Source: Silvimonas soli
Lineage (GTDB): Bacteria; Pseudomonadota; Gammaproteobacteria; Burkholderiales; Chitinibacteraceae
Length of the DNA: 64,000 bases
Direction: 5' to 3'
Assembly (NCBI RefSeq): GCF_030035605.1
Contig: NZ_CP106736.1
Location: 2,976,001-3,040,000, forward strand
The position numbers and the translations under genes are program-made. Numbering within the stretch: position 1 is the stretch's first letter; every line of letters begins with the position of its first letter. Shown piece after piece: positions 42,138-51,162 of the stretch. A model generated the notes under the pieces. The model was given only the letters and a program-made list of their open reading frames with translations. It ran no database searches and was not told the DNA's origin.

Positions 42138-43258
42138 AAATCACATTCTTCTTGCGCGGCTTGGGTCTGGGCGGAGTGGAACGTTGTGCCGCGCTGGTAG
42201 GCGAAGGGCTGGCGGCACGCGGTTTTCAGGTCACTCTGGTCACGCTGGGCGACGCCACCAATCTGTGGCAAGAGCGTACGCGCACGGTGCGGGTGGTGGA
42301 TTTGTCCCAAGCCTGGCATCCCAAAAAACCGTGGACCTGGCTGGCGGGTTGGCGCGCTGCGCGCAAGCTGGCAACTGAGGCCGATGTGGTGGTTGCCGCC
42401 ACCTTCCTGATGCCGCTATACATGGCCTGGCTGGCCACGCGCGGGCTGGGCAAACGGCTGGTGGCTTGGGTGCATGGCCCGCTGGCAAACGTGGATGCCG
42501 CCGCGCATATGAACCCGGTCCATCGCTTTGCTTGCCAGAATATTTATCGGCGCATTGAGAACATTGTTTTTGTCTCCGGCCACGCTCGGCAATCACTGGG
42601 TAAATGGCTTGATGAACCGGTCAAACCAGGCTGGCAAGTTATTCCCAATTTTGTCGAAGACGTCGAGCCGCGGCCACCGCGCTATCCCGGCAACCCGCTG
42701 CGCTTGCTGTTTGTGGGCCGTATTGATGTCGAAAAGCAGCCTGACTTGTGGCTGGATACGCTGGCGGCTTTGGTCGAACGCAATCAGCTGGCCCGGCTGA
42801 CGGTGCTGGGTGACGGCCCGTTGCGTGGGGCATTGCAGGCGCAGGCGGAAAAGCGCGGTCTGGCGGGTTTGATCGAATTTATGGGCACGCGCCATGACGT
42901 CGCCGACTTCATGCGTCGCGCAGATTTTTTGCTGCTGACATCCTGGTTTGAAGGCTGCCCGCTGGTGGTGCTGGAAGCCATGAAAGCTGGCCTGCCGGTG
43001 GTCACAACCAATGCCGGTGGCGTGGTCGAACTGTTTGGTGAGCAGGCGCACGAATATGTGACCGAAGCGGCCACCGGCGTGGCGCTGGCCGAACTGATTC
43101 TGGCGCAAGTTCCCAAGCACCCGGCGCTGGCGGCGCAACTGCGCTTGCGCTCGCATGACTACGACAAGCAACTGCTGCTGGAACGCTGGTCCGCGCTGTT
43201 TAACGGCACGCCAAGTAAATCGCAGTTGATAAAAACTGAACTGGAGCAACACCGGTGA
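42134..43258 (+). CDS. GT4 family glycosyltransferase, operon gene 3
   Basis: A 374-residue GT-B enzyme. The N-terminal domain starts FFLRGLGLGGVERCAALV with the glycine-rich GGVE. The C-terminal donor domain has LLFVGRIDVEKQPDL and the E-x7-E motif EGCPLVVLEAMKAGLPVV. It is a retaining transferase. Its ATG overlaps the previous stop and its own stop overlaps the GTG of the next gene. Confidence 0.9.
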   Translation: MKITFFLRGLGLGGVERCAALVGEGLAARGFQVTLVTLGDATNLWQERTRTVRVVDLSQAWHPKKPWTWLAGWRAARKLATEADVVVAATFLMPLYMAWLATRGLGKRLVAWVHGPLANVDAAAHMNPVHRFACQNIYRRIENIVFVSGHARQSLGKWLDEPVKPGWQVIPNFVEDVEPRPPRYPGNPLRLLFVGRIDVEKQPDLWLDTLAALVERNQLARLTVLGDGPLRGALQAQAEKRGLAGLIEFMGTRHDVADFMRRADFLLLTSWFEGCPLVVLEAMKAGLPVVTTNAGGVVELFGEQAHEYVTEAATGVALAELILAQVPKHPALAAQLRLRSHDYDKQLLLERWSALFNGTPSKSQLIKTELEQHR

Positions 43259-44076
43259 CGATTTCACACAACCGGGTCGCGCTGCTGATTCCGCATTTCA
43301 ATAATCCACAAGGTATGGTGGAATCGCTGGCATCGGTCGGCGCTGACGAACAGGTTGACGCCTGGGTAGTCGATGACGGCAGTGTGCGGCAACAACTGGA
43401 TGAAGCCGCCTGCCGTGCTGCATGGCAAGCGCAAGGCAGCTTGAATTTTGTGTATCTGCCGCAGAATCAGGGGATCGAGTTTGCACTGAATGCGGGCCTG
43501 GCCGCGTTGATGAATGCCGGTGGTTATGAGTACATCGCCCGGCTGGATTGTGGCGATCTGAATATGCCTGATCGCTGCTCGCGGCAAGCGGCCTATATGG
43601 ATGCCCACCCAGATGTTTATCTGCTGGGCAGCGCGGTAGTGTTTTTTGATGAAACCGGCGATCGCTTCACGCTCAACCAGCCACAAACGCACGAACAGAT
43701 CGTGCGGCAAATGCATGTCGATAATGCGTTTACGCACCCTGCGGTTATGTTCCGCGTAGCCGGAGTGCGCGAGTTGGGCGCATACCCAGTGGCCTGCAAG
43801 GCCGCCGAAGATTTCGCTTATTTCTGGAAATTTGTAGCGCGTTATCGCACTGCAAATCTGCCCGAAATATTGGTCCGGACTGAATACACCACGGCGGGGA
43901 TTTCGTTATCGCGCCGCCGCCGGCAGCAGTGGTCGCGTTTTAAAGTATTGCTGCGCCATGTGGATTGCGCGCCCCGCTCCTGGTTAATGTTGCTCAAGCC
44001 GCTGGTGTGGCTGGTGGTGCCGTTTGGTGTGGCGCGCAAGGTCAAACAATGGCTGGGCGTGCGTAGCTGGTCATAG
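43255..44076 (+). CDS. GT2-like glycosyltransferase, tandem copy A
   Basis: A 273-residue GT-A enzyme. It begins at a GTG whose last two bases are in the upstream TGA. Motifs are ALLIPHFNNPQGM, VVDDGS and ARLDCGDLNMPDR, where D-C-G-D stands for the usual D-x-D. The following His-rich HPAVMFR and AAEDFAYFWKF match the acceptor side. It is similar throughout to the next gene, with the same length. Confidence 0.87.
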   Translation: MTISHNRVALLIPHFNNPQGMVESLASVGADEQVDAWVVDDGSVRQQLDEAACRAAWQAQGSLNFVYLPQNQGIEFALNAGLAALMNAGGYEYIARLDCGDLNMPDRCSRQAAYMDAHPDVYLLGSAVVFFDETGDRFTLNQPQTHEQIVRQMHVDNAFTHPAVMFRVAGVRELGAYPVACKAAEDFAYFWKFVARYRTANLPEILVRTEYTTAGISLSRRRRQQWSRFKVLLRHVDCAPRSWLMLLKPLVWLVVPFGVARKVKQWLGVRSWS

Positions 44077-44179
44077 GCGGACTGGATTGATTGGCATTCG
44101 CCGTATGCCGACTGAACAAATTGTGCCCACAGCACTCGTAAAGAACCCAGGTTAAAAGACCGAACAGATTTATCAGAAC

Positions 44180-45001
44180 ATGGCCGAAACCCAAAACCGA
44201 CTCATTTGCCTGATTCCGCATTACAACAACCCGACCGGGCTGGTGAGTTCGCTCGCTTCATTTGGTGCTACCGAACAAGTTGATGTGCTGGTCGTTGATG
44301 ATGGCAGCGCGCGTGCACCGATAGACGAGCGGGCCGCTCGGGATGCTTTTTCCGCCCAGGGCGTGCTGCGCTTTTTGTTTCTGCCGAAAAACCGCGGCAT
44401 TGAGTATGCGCTCAATAGCGGCTTGGGCTGGATCGAATCACGCGGTTATGAACTGATCGCCCGGCTTGATTGCGGTGATACCAATGTCGCCGACCGCTTT
44501 GCTCGGCAGGTCGCGTTTCTGGATGCGCATCCCGATGTGATGCTGCTGGGCGGCGCCGCCAGCATGGTTGATCCGCAGGGCGTTGAGCAATTTGTGCTGC
44601 GCCATCCAACTGCTTATGCGGATATCCAGAAAGCCATGCATCTGAACTCGGCCTTCATCCATCCGGCAGTGATGTTTCGTACCGCTGCGCTGGCCAGCAC
44701 CGGTCACTATCCGCTTGATGCGCCAGCGGCTGAAGATTACGCCTTGTTCTGGACGTTCACCCGGCAGTTTCCGGTTGCCAATCTGGCCGATGTACTGATC
44801 CGCTATGAACTTGATCCGGGCGGTATTTCGCTTTCGAAACGCAATCGGCAGTTGAAGTCACGGCTGGCGCTGCAATGGCGTTACAAAGACGGCAGCCTGG
44901 CCGCATGGAAGGGGCTGGTGCGCAGCGTGCTGCTCTTGTTACTGCCATACGGCCTGGTTTTCAAAATCAAGGCACGCTTGCGGCAAGGGAAGGCTGCATG
45001 A
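44180..45001 (+). CDS. GT2-like glycosyltransferase, tandem copy B
   Basis: A 273-residue paralog of the preceding gene: CLIPHYNNPTGLVSSLASFGATEQVDVLVVDDGS, ARLDCGDTNVADR, FIHPAVMFRTA and AEDYALFWTF align in register with copy A. The 103-base gap between them breaks the pattern of overlaps in this operon, consistent with an inserted duplicate. It ends in an ATGA overlap with the next gene. Confidence 0.87.
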   Translation: MAETQNRLICLIPHYNNPTGLVSSLASFGATEQVDVLVVDDGSARAPIDERAARDAFSAQGVLRFLFLPKNRGIEYALNSGLGWIESRGYELIARLDCGDTNVADRFARQVAFLDAHPDVMLLGGAASMVDPQGVEQFVLRHPTAYADIQKAMHLNSAFIHPAVMFRTAALASTGHYPLDAPAAEDYALFWTFTRQFPVANLADVLIRYELDPGGISLSKRNRQLKSRLALQWRYKDGSLAAWKGLVRSVLLLLLPYGLVFKIKARLRQGKAA

Positions 45002-46110
45002 GCCATATCGTCCATGTGGTCGAGTCGTTCGGGGCCGGTACACTTTCGATGGTGACCGCCATTGCCAACCGCCAGCGTGCGGATGGCTTGCGGGTCACCA
45101 TCATCCACAGCGTTCGTGAGGAAACGCCGGATAACTGGCGCGAGCTGTTTGCCGAAGGCATTGCGCTGATCCAGCTGCCCATGACGCGTTCGATTTCCCC
45201 TGTTGCCGATTTTCGCGCAGGGCGTCTGTTGCATGGCACGCTCAAAACACTGGCGCCGGATGTGGTGCATCTGCATTCCAGCAAAGCCGGCGCGCTGGGG
45301 CGGATTCTGAGCATGATTTATCGCGGCCCCAAGTGGTTCTTCTCGCCCCATGGCTTGTCGTTTTTGCAGCGGGCCGAAGGGCGCTTGAAGAATTCGATTT
45401 TCTTGTTGATTGAAAAACTGCTGGCGGGTGCGCCGGTGACGTTTGTTGCGTGCTCGCCTGGCGAGGCCGGTGAAATCCGTACGCATCTATCCAAAAACGT
45501 GGTCGAAGTGCACAACGCCGTCGATATCGATGCCGTGCCGCTGGCATTGGGCAACGAAGGCGTGGTGCGCATAGGCACGGTTGGCCGCGTTACGCTGGCA
45601 CGCAATCCGGAACTGTTTGCTGAAATCGCCGCCGCGCTGAGTCAACCCGGCGAGATCGAATTTGTATGGATTGGCGGTGGGGATGAATCCGGTGAAACCG
45701 CCCTCAAGCAAGCGGGTGTCAAACTCACTGGCTGGGTTGATCGCAAAGCTGCGTTGCAACATATGGCCGGGCTGGATATCTACATTCAGACCTCGCGCTG
45801 GGAAGGCATGCCGGTGGCGGTACTCGAAGCCATGGCCGCAGGCTTGCCGGTGGTGGCAACCGACGTGATCGGTAACCGCGATCTGGTGCGAGACGGCATC
45901 AATGGCTACCTGGGGCATACTGCCGCCGATTTCACCGCCCGCTTGGCGTTGCTCGCGCAAGACCGCCACGCTCGCGTTGAACTGGGTCAACGAGCCCGTC
46001 ACTTCGTACAGGACTATTACTCGCTGGATGTCATGATGGCGGCGCTGTACGCCGCGTATGGCATTCACCCGACAGCAGAACCGGAGACGCCGAAACCTTA
46101 TGTCGCTTAA
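44998..46110 (+). CDS. GT4 family glycosyltransferase, operon gene 6
   Basis: A 370-residue GT-B enzyme. It begins MSHIVHVVESFGAGTLSMVTAIANRQ, with the G-A-G-T loop of the family, and has HSSKAGALGRIL, HNAVD and the donor-site ESRWEGMPVAVLEAMAAGLPVVATD-type motif (E-x7-E present as EGMPVAVLE). The layout suggests a WbnH/EpsF-like enzyme that adds a hexose during repeat-unit assembly. The acceptor is unknown. Confidence 0.9.
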   Translation: MSHIVHVVESFGAGTLSMVTAIANRQRADGLRVTIIHSVREETPDNWRELFAEGIALIQLPMTRSISPVADFRAGRLLHGTLKTLAPDVVHLHSSKAGALGRILSMIYRGPKWFFSPHGLSFLQRAEGRLKNSIFLLIEKLLAGAPVTFVACSPGEAGEIRTHLSKNVVEVHNAVDIDAVPLALGNEGVVRIGTVGRVTLARNPELFAEIAAALSQPGEIEFVWIGGGDESGETALKQAGVKLTGWVDRKAALQHMAGLDIYIQTSRWEGMPVAVLEAMAAGLPVVATDVIGNRDLVRDGINGYLGHTAADFTARLALLAQDRHARVELGQRARHFVQDYYSLDVMMAALYAAYGIHPTAEPETPKPYVA

Positions 46111-47557
46111 ACACGAAGGCCCTGAGCGCGCCAAAATCTGGCTGGCGCTGGCCGACTTTGCCGCGCTGGCGATTGCTTTTGCCGTAGCCATGTTGCTGCT
46201 GTGGCTGTTCCGCTATCAACGTATCAGCGCCAGTTTTGATTTGTGGTGGATGTGGGAAGGGCGCCAACAAGGCATGGCGTTTTTGCTGCTGGCGCTGTTA
46301 ACGGTGGCCAACTTCTGGTGGCGTGGTCATTACAGCTTGCGCCTGCCGTTCTGGGATCAACTGCTGGATATCCTGCGCGCCTTGCTGCTGGCCGGTTTGC
46401 TCAATGGCATGCTGGTGTTGCTGGGCAAGTTCACCGTGTCGCGGTTCTTGTGGCCGGTGTCGTGGGGCGTGGCGCTGGTGTTGCTGCCGTGGCTGCGCAG
46501 CGCGGCCAAAGGCTGGCTGCTCAAGCTCAATATCTGGCAAATGCCAACGGTGATCGTCGGTACCGGCGAGAATGCGCTGGCGGCGTATCGGGCCATGAAA
46601 AGCGAACGTCAGTTGGGGTTCCGGATTGAAGCGTTTCTGGCCGTAGGCAAAGACGCGCCAGATAGCGTTGAGGTCAATGGCGCGCTTCTGCCAGTGATCT
46701 CCATTCCGTGTGATGGCTTGACCGCATGGCTGGATGCCAACGCCCGCCCGCACGTGGTGGTAGCGGTGGATGAAGAAGAACTCAAAGCCTTGGCCAACCA
46801 GATTGAACAGCTGACGCTGCGCTACAAAGACATCCACATCATTCCGCCGATCGCCGGTCTGCCATTGTTTGGTGTGGTGCCGTATCACTTTTTCAGCCAT
46901 GAAGTATTGTTGCTGCGGGTGCGTAATAACCTGACCGTGCGCACGCTGATGTGGATGAAGCGGATTTTTGACCTGACCGGGGCAATTTTCGGACTCATCG
47001 TGCTCTCGCCGATCCTGCTTTACATGATGCTGCAGGTGAAACGTCAGGGCGGGCCGGGCAGCGTGTTCTTTGGTCATGTGCGCATAGGCATGAACGGCAA
47101 ACCGTTCAAATGCTGGAAATTTCGCACCATGGTGCATAACAGTCAGGAAGTGCTGGAGCATTTGCTGGCGACCGACCCGCAAGCGCGGGCCGAATGGGAC
47201 AAAGACTTCAAGCTCAAGAACGATCCGCGTATTACCCGCATTGGGCACTTTCTGCGTCGCACCAGCCTGGACGAAATTCCGCAATTGTGGAATGTAATCA
47301 AAGGCCAGATGAGTCTGGTTGGACCACGCCCGATCATCGACGAAGAACTGGCCCGCTATGGCGACAAAGTGGACTTCTATCTGGAAGCGCGCCCTGGCTT
47401 GACTGGTCTGTGGCAGGTGTCGGGTCGCAACGACACCACCTATGATGAACGCGTGGCGCTGGACGCCTGGTATGTTAAAAACTGGAATCTCTGGTACGAC
47501 ATCGCCATCATCTGCAAAACCATACGCAGTGTGACTGGCGGGCACGGCGCGTATTGA
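46100..47557 (+). CDS. Undecaprenyl-phosphate sugar-1-phosphate transferase (WbaP-like)
   Basis: A 485-residue polyprenyl glycosylphosphotransferase that starts the repeat unit by moving a sugar phosphate onto undecaprenyl phosphate. It has four or five N-terminal helices (to about 145), a cytoplasmic nucleotide-binding-like domain (VIVGTGENALAAYRAMKSE), a fifth helix near 310 and the catalytic C-terminus (MKRIFDLTGA; FGHVRIGMNGKPFKCWKFRTM; RRTSLDEIPQLWNVIKGQMSLVGPRP). The ending GGHGAY resembles WbaP. Its ATG overlaps the preceding gene by 11 bp. The sugar may be galactose, given galE nearby; that is inference. Confidence 0.92.
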   Translation: MSLKHEGPERAKIWLALADFAALAIAFAVAMLLLWLFRYQRISASFDLWWMWEGRQQGMAFLLLALLTVANFWWRGHYSLRLPFWDQLLDILRALLLAGLLNGMLVLLGKFTVSRFLWPVSWGVALVLLPWLRSAAKGWLLKLNIWQMPTVIVGTGENALAAYRAMKSERQLGFRIEAFLAVGKDAPDSVEVNGALLPVISIPCDGLTAWLDANARPHVVVAVDEEELKALANQIEQLTLRYKDIHIIPPIAGLPLFGVVPYHFFSHEVLLLRVRNNLTVRTLMWMKRIFDLTGAIFGLIVLSPILLYMMLQVKRQGGPGSVFFGHVRIGMNGKPFKCWKFRTMVHNSQEVLEHLLATDPQARAEWDKDFKLKNDPRITRIGHFLRRTSLDEIPQLWNVIKGQMSLVGPRPIIDEELARYGDKVDFYLEARPGLTGLWQVSGRNDTTYDERVALDAWYVKNWNLWYDIAIICKTIRSVTGGHGAY

Positions 47558-47680
47558 GGCTTGAGGCGTAGGGACTTTCCCGCGCCCCGGCGTTTGGCAG
47601 ATAGCCCGGTCTGGCTGCAGCAAGCTATACTCGCCAACAGCAATTCAAACGAACGTTTTAATATTCCGTGGGGAGTCACC

Positions 47681-47947
47681 ATGACCACTTTGGCCGAGCA
47701 ATTCAAAACCGCGCAAGAAGAAGTTGTCCAACTGAACGACGCGCCGGATGTACAAACCAAGCTCAAGCTGTACGCGCTGTACAAGCAAGCGACCGATGGC
47801 AATGTCAACGGCGATCGACCTTCAGCCATTAACTTTGTAGCGCAGGCCAAATACGACGCCTGGGCCAAACTGCAAGGCTTGTCGAACGATGAGGCCATGA
47901 CGCAGTACGTGGCGTTGGTGGAAGAACTCAAAAAGAACGACAGCTAA
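47681..47947 (+). CDS. Acyl-CoA-binding protein
   Basis: An 88-residue four-helix protein, the usual length of ACBP. The binding surface appears in LKLYALYKQATDGNVNGDRPSAINFVAQAKYDAWAKLQGLS, including the conserved Y-x-x-Y-K-Q-A and W-x-x-x-x-G. It binds long-chain acyl-CoA esters in the cytoplasm. GGGGAG before the ATG at 47681 sets the start. It has its own terminator. Confidence 0.95.
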   Translation: MTTLAEQFKTAQEEVVQLNDAPDVQTKLKLYALYKQATDGNVNGDRPSAINFVAQAKYDAWAKLQGLSNDEAMTQYVALVEELKKNDS

Positions 47948-47964
47948 GCAAAAAGCAGTTGGAG

Positions 47965-47993
47965 AAAAGGCCGGTCAGTTACCGGCCTTTTTG
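47965..47993 (+). terminator. Terminator after the ACBP gene
   Basis: Stem AAAAGGCCGGT / ACCGGCCTTTT, loop CAGTT, then TTG. Confidence 0.9.
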
Positions 47994-48078
47994 TTGGGTT
48001 TGATTTCCCGTTCTGATTGTTTCCGTCTGCTCAACCGTGAGCACAGCGGAACCCACTCGATAAGGATGCGGCTAGCCA

Positions 48079-48519
48079 ATGACTAAATCCATTGCCGAAT
48101 ATTCGGGGCTTGAATTGTTGCAAGCCATGGCCCGGGGCGAATTGCCTGCGCCTTCCATTACCGTAACCATGCCGATGTCGTTGCTGGAAGCGGACGCTGG
48201 TGTTGTGCGTTTTGCGGCCAAAGCGGATGAGCGCCATCTGAATCCACTGGGCGGGGTCCATGGTGGCTTTGCCGCAACGGTGCTCGATTCTGTCACCGGT
48301 TGCGCGGTGCATACCATGCTGGAGGCTGGCGTTGGCTACGGCACGGTTGATCTGAATGTGAAAATGCTCAAGCCAATCCCGCGGGACGTGCCATTGGTGG
48401 CCGAAGGCAAGGTGCTGCATATCTCCCGCACCTTGGGCGTGGCTGAGGGCAGTATCCGCAATGCGGAAGGAACGCTGCTGGCACATGCCACGGCGACCTG
48501 CATGATTCTGCGTCACTGA
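48079..48519 (+). CDS. PaaI-family hotdog thioesterase
   Basis: A 146-residue hotdog-fold acyl-CoA thioesterase. The active-site region NPLGGVHGGFAATVLDSVTGCAVH has the HGG motif and the Asp of this family. A following TVDLNVKMLKPIPRD strand is typical. It likely hydrolyses aromatic or medium-chain acyl-CoAs. It follows an ACBP gene but is transcribed separately. Confidence 0.9.
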   Translation: MTKSIAEYSGLELLQAMARGELPAPSITVTMPMSLLEADAGVVRFAAKADERHLNPLGGVHGGFAATVLDSVTGCAVHTMLEAGVGYGTVDLNVKMLKPIPRDVPLVAEGKVLHISRTLGVAEGSIRNAEGTLLAHATATCMILRH

Positions 48520-48542
48520 AACGGAGCGGATTCATCCAGAAC

Positions 48543-48580
48543 AAAAAGAGCAGCCACAATGGACTGCTCTTTTTGTTTTT
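48543..48580. terminator. Terminator between the thioesterase and terC genes
   Basis: Stem AAAAAGAGCAG / CTGCTCTTTTT with a loop around ACAAT, T-run TTTTTGTTTTT on the plus strand and an A-run on the other side. It separates convergent genes. Confidence 0.88.
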
Positions 48581-48654
48581 ACCTCTGCAGTTCTCCCGAT
48601 AACTCCTGGCGAGAATTCCGGGTAGCAAGGATTGACCAAATGAGCCTTCAGATC

Positions 48655-49590
48655 TCATTGCACCTGCTGCCGGGTCTTGTACATCGAGAACAACACGCCA
48701 GCCAGCAACAGACCAAACGTCACGGTCAAAGACAGCACCGACGGCACTTTGATGCCGGCATAAACCAGCCCGATTTTCACGCCAATGAAGATCAAGACCA
48801 GCGCCAGCGCGTACTTCAGGTATTCGAATCGATGCACCATGCTGGCGAGCGCAAAGTACAAGGCGCGCAAGCCAAGAATGGCGAAAATGTTCGAGGTGTA
48901 AACCACAAACGGATCTTGGGTAATGGCAAAGATCGCCGGAATGCTATCCACCGCGAAAATCAGATCCGCGCCTTCGACCATCAGTAAAGCCAGCAGCAAC
49001 GGCGTGCCCCAGCGGCCAGCCGCCATGCCATGCTTCTCGCCGCGGATCACAAAATGATTGCCTTGCAGTGTGGGCGTCAGGCGCAAATGGGTTTTGAGAT
49101 ACCGAAACAACTTGCTGTCTTGCAGCGTGTGTTCTTTTTCTTTGGCAAACAGCATTTTGAAGCCGGTGAACACCAGAAACAGGCCAAAGAACAGCAACAG
49201 CCATGCAAATTCATGCACCAGCGCCGCGCCCAGACCAATCATGATTGCGCGCATGACCAGCGCGCCCAGAATCCCCCAGAACAGCACGCGATGCTGATAA
49301 ACGCGCGGAATCGCCAGGCTGGTAAAGATCATGGAAATGATGAACACGTTGTCCATCGATAATGATTTCTCCACCAGAAACCCGGTGTAGAAATCCATGC
49401 CGTCGCGGGCCCCGCGCGAATACCAGACCCAGCCGCCAAATGCCAAGCCAGCGCAAATGTAGAATGCGGACAGCTTCAGGCTCTCGGCAATCGAGATTTC
49501 CTTGTCTTTTTTGTGCAGCACGCCCAGATCAAACACCAACAAGGCGATGACTACGACGGCAAAAACACCCCAGCTAAATAGATCAGACAC
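48655..49590 (-). CDS. TerC/Alx family membrane protein
   Basis: A 311-residue protein with about nine membrane helices, the length of the Alx-like branch. Signatures are GFLVEKSLSMDNVFI and LLALLMVEGADLIFAVDSIPAIFAITQDPF, which hold the acidic residues thought to bind metal. Related proteins export manganese or take part in tellurite/pH stress. No yybP-ykoY-like riboswitch was recognised in the short 114-bp gap upstream. Confidence 0.92.
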   Translation of the reverse strand: MSDLFSWGVFAVVVIALLVFDLGVLHKKDKEISIAESLKLSAFYICAGLAFGGWVWYSRGARDGMDFYTGFLVEKSLSMDNVFIISMIFTSLAIPRVYQHRVLFWGILGALVMRAIMIGLGAALVHEFAWLLLFFGLFLVFTGFKMLFAKEKEHTLQDSKLFRYLKTHLRLTPTLQGNHFVIRGEKHGMAAGRWGTPLLLALLMVEGADLIFAVDSIPAIFAITQDPFVVYTSNIFAILGLRALYFALASMVHRFEYLKYALALVLIFIGVKIGLVYAGIKVPSVLSLTVTFGLLLAGVLFSMYKTRQQVQ

Positions 49591-49704
49591 GTAAAAGGCT
49601 CCGGGTACGGTTGGCTTGCTGTATTGTTTTAATGATCATTTCATAACTGCTGCCAGTTTGACTGAAGCAGCTAACAACAGATACTTGCCAGACACAATAG
49701 TTCC

Positions 49705-50469
49705 ATGCTGATTGATAGTCATTGCCACCTTGATGCCCCCGAGTTCGACGCAGATCGCGACGCTGTGGTCGAGCGCTCACGCCTGGCCGGTGTAAAGCGC
49801 TGGGTTGTTCCAGCTGTAACAGCGGATACGTTCGCCACCACCAAAGCCATGCTGCGTTATGCCGGGGTCGCGCCTGCCTATGGTTTGCACCCGATATATG
49901 TGGCAGAACACCGGGATGAACATCTGGTACAACTCGCGCAATGGTTGCAAGCCGAACAACCTGTTGCCGTGGGTGAGATCGGTCTGGACTTCTTTGTAGA
50001 AGGTCTGGATGCAGTGCGCCAGGTGCAAATGTTTGAGGCACAGCTCAAACTGGCGCGGGATTTCGACTTGCCAGTGATTGTGCATATCCGCCGCTCGCAA
50101 GATCAGGCCCTTAAGTATCTGCGCAAATGGAAAGTGCGCGGCGGCATTGCACATGCTTTCAATGGCAGTAGCCAACAGGCCGATGAGTTTATCAAGCTGG
50201 GTTTCAAGCTTGGTTTTGGTGGAGCGATGACGTATTCAGGCTCGCAGCGTATCCGTAAACTCGCTGCCGAATTACCGCTTGAGGCCATCGTGCTGGAGAC
50301 GGACTCGCCTGATATCCCGCCTTCCTGGCTGGATCGGGGACGCAACGAACCTTTACATATGTTGGCCTGCGCGCAAGTTCTGGCTGACCTGCGCGGCGAT
50401 ACCGTGGAAAATATAGCCTCGGTAACCGTGGCCAATACCCTGGCCGTCTTGCCGCGCCTTGCTGGTTGA
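49705..50469 (+). CDS. TatD family metal-dependent hydrolase
   Basis: A 254-residue TIM-barrel hydrolase. The metal site is in DSHCHLDAPEF (H-x-H), GEIGLDFF (Glu), VIVHIRRS (His), GIAHAFNGS and ETDSPDIPP (Asp). TatD proteins act as 3'-5' DNA exonucleases or deoxyribonucleases in repair. The ATG lies 115 bp from the divergent terC gene. Confidence 0.93.
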   Translation: MLIDSHCHLDAPEFDADRDAVVERSRLAGVKRWVVPAVTADTFATTKAMLRYAGVAPAYGLHPIYVAEHRDEHLVQLAQWLQAEQPVAVGEIGLDFFVEGLDAVRQVQMFEAQLKLARDFDLPVIVHIRRSQDQALKYLRKWKVRGGIAHAFNGSSQQADEFIKLGFKLGFGGAMTYSGSQRIRKLAAELPLEAIVLETDSPDIPPSWLDRGRNEPLHMLACAQVLADLRGDTVENIASVTVANTLAVLPRLAG

Positions 50470-50571
50470 GCAGTTCTCCGTATCCGGTTATGAGCTTCAG
50501 CCTGGTTTTTATGGATTTTTGAATAAGGCGTTGCGTGCACTGCGCTGCACCCGCCTGTAACGGGATTTGCT

Positions 50572-51081
50572 ATGTCTTGGTCTTTACGCCTGGCGCATCA
50601 TGCCGATTTGCCGGTGATCGTCGATATCTACAACAGCACCGTCGCCTCGCGCGAAGTCACCGCTGATACTGAACCCGTCAGTGTGGCCAGTCGCGAAGAC
50701 TGGTTTGCCGCACACCAGAAAGCCACGCGGCCATTGTGGGTAGTGCAGGATGAACAAGGCGCGGTTGCGGGCTGGATGAGCTTTTCATCCTTTTACGGCC
50801 GCCCGGCCTATGACGGCACGATTGAGGTGAGTATCTATCTGGCCGAAGCGGCGCGCGGCAAGGGATTGGGGAGCTGGCTATTGCAACAAGCCATGGTGAT
50901 CTCACCTTCGCTCGGCGTCAAAACCATCCTTGGTTTCATCTTTGGTCACAACCAGCCCAGCCTCGGTTTGTTCCGCAAGTTTGGCTTTACCGAATGGGCC
51001 AATCTGCCACGCATCGCCGTGCTGGATGAGGTTGAGCGGGACCTGATCATCCTCGGCCTGCGCTTGCCTGAATCGGCCTGA
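50572..51081 (+). CDS. GNAT acetyltransferase, phosphinothricin/methionine-sulfoximine type
   Basis: A 169-residue GNAT protein. LRLAHHADLPVIVDIYNSTVASREVTADTEPVS and YGRPAYDGTIEVSIYLAEAARGKGLGSWLL match the PAT/MddA group, with the acetyl-CoA loop in ARGKGLG. Homologs acetylate phosphinothricin, methionine sulfoximine or related amino acids. The exact substrate is unknown. Confidence 0.88.
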   Translation: MSWSLRLAHHADLPVIVDIYNSTVASREVTADTEPVSVASREDWFAAHQKATRPLWVVQDEQGAVAGWMSFSSFYGRPAYDGTIEVSIYLAEAARGKGLGSWLLQQAMVISPSLGVKTILGFIFGHNQPSLGLFRKFGFTEWANLPRIAVLDEVERDLIILGLRLPESA

Positions 51082-51100
51082 TTCCTGGCTCGGTGCATAC

Positions 51101-51136
51101 GAAAAGAGCCATCCAGACCGGATGGCTCTTTGTTTA
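51101..51136 (+). terminator. Terminator between the GNAT and TrpRS-like genes
   Basis: Stem AAAGAGCCATCC / GGATGGCTCTTT, loop AGACC, then TGTTTATG. It has A- and T-runs on both sides and may serve both convergent genes. Confidence 0.88.
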
Positions 51137-51162
51137 TGGCCCTTGGCAACTACCGCGTCAGC

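Noticed and set aside
46298..47623. Minus-strand open frame of 441 codons
   Set aside because: Antisense to the sugar-transferase gene; a His/Gln-rich composition typical of a shadow frame.
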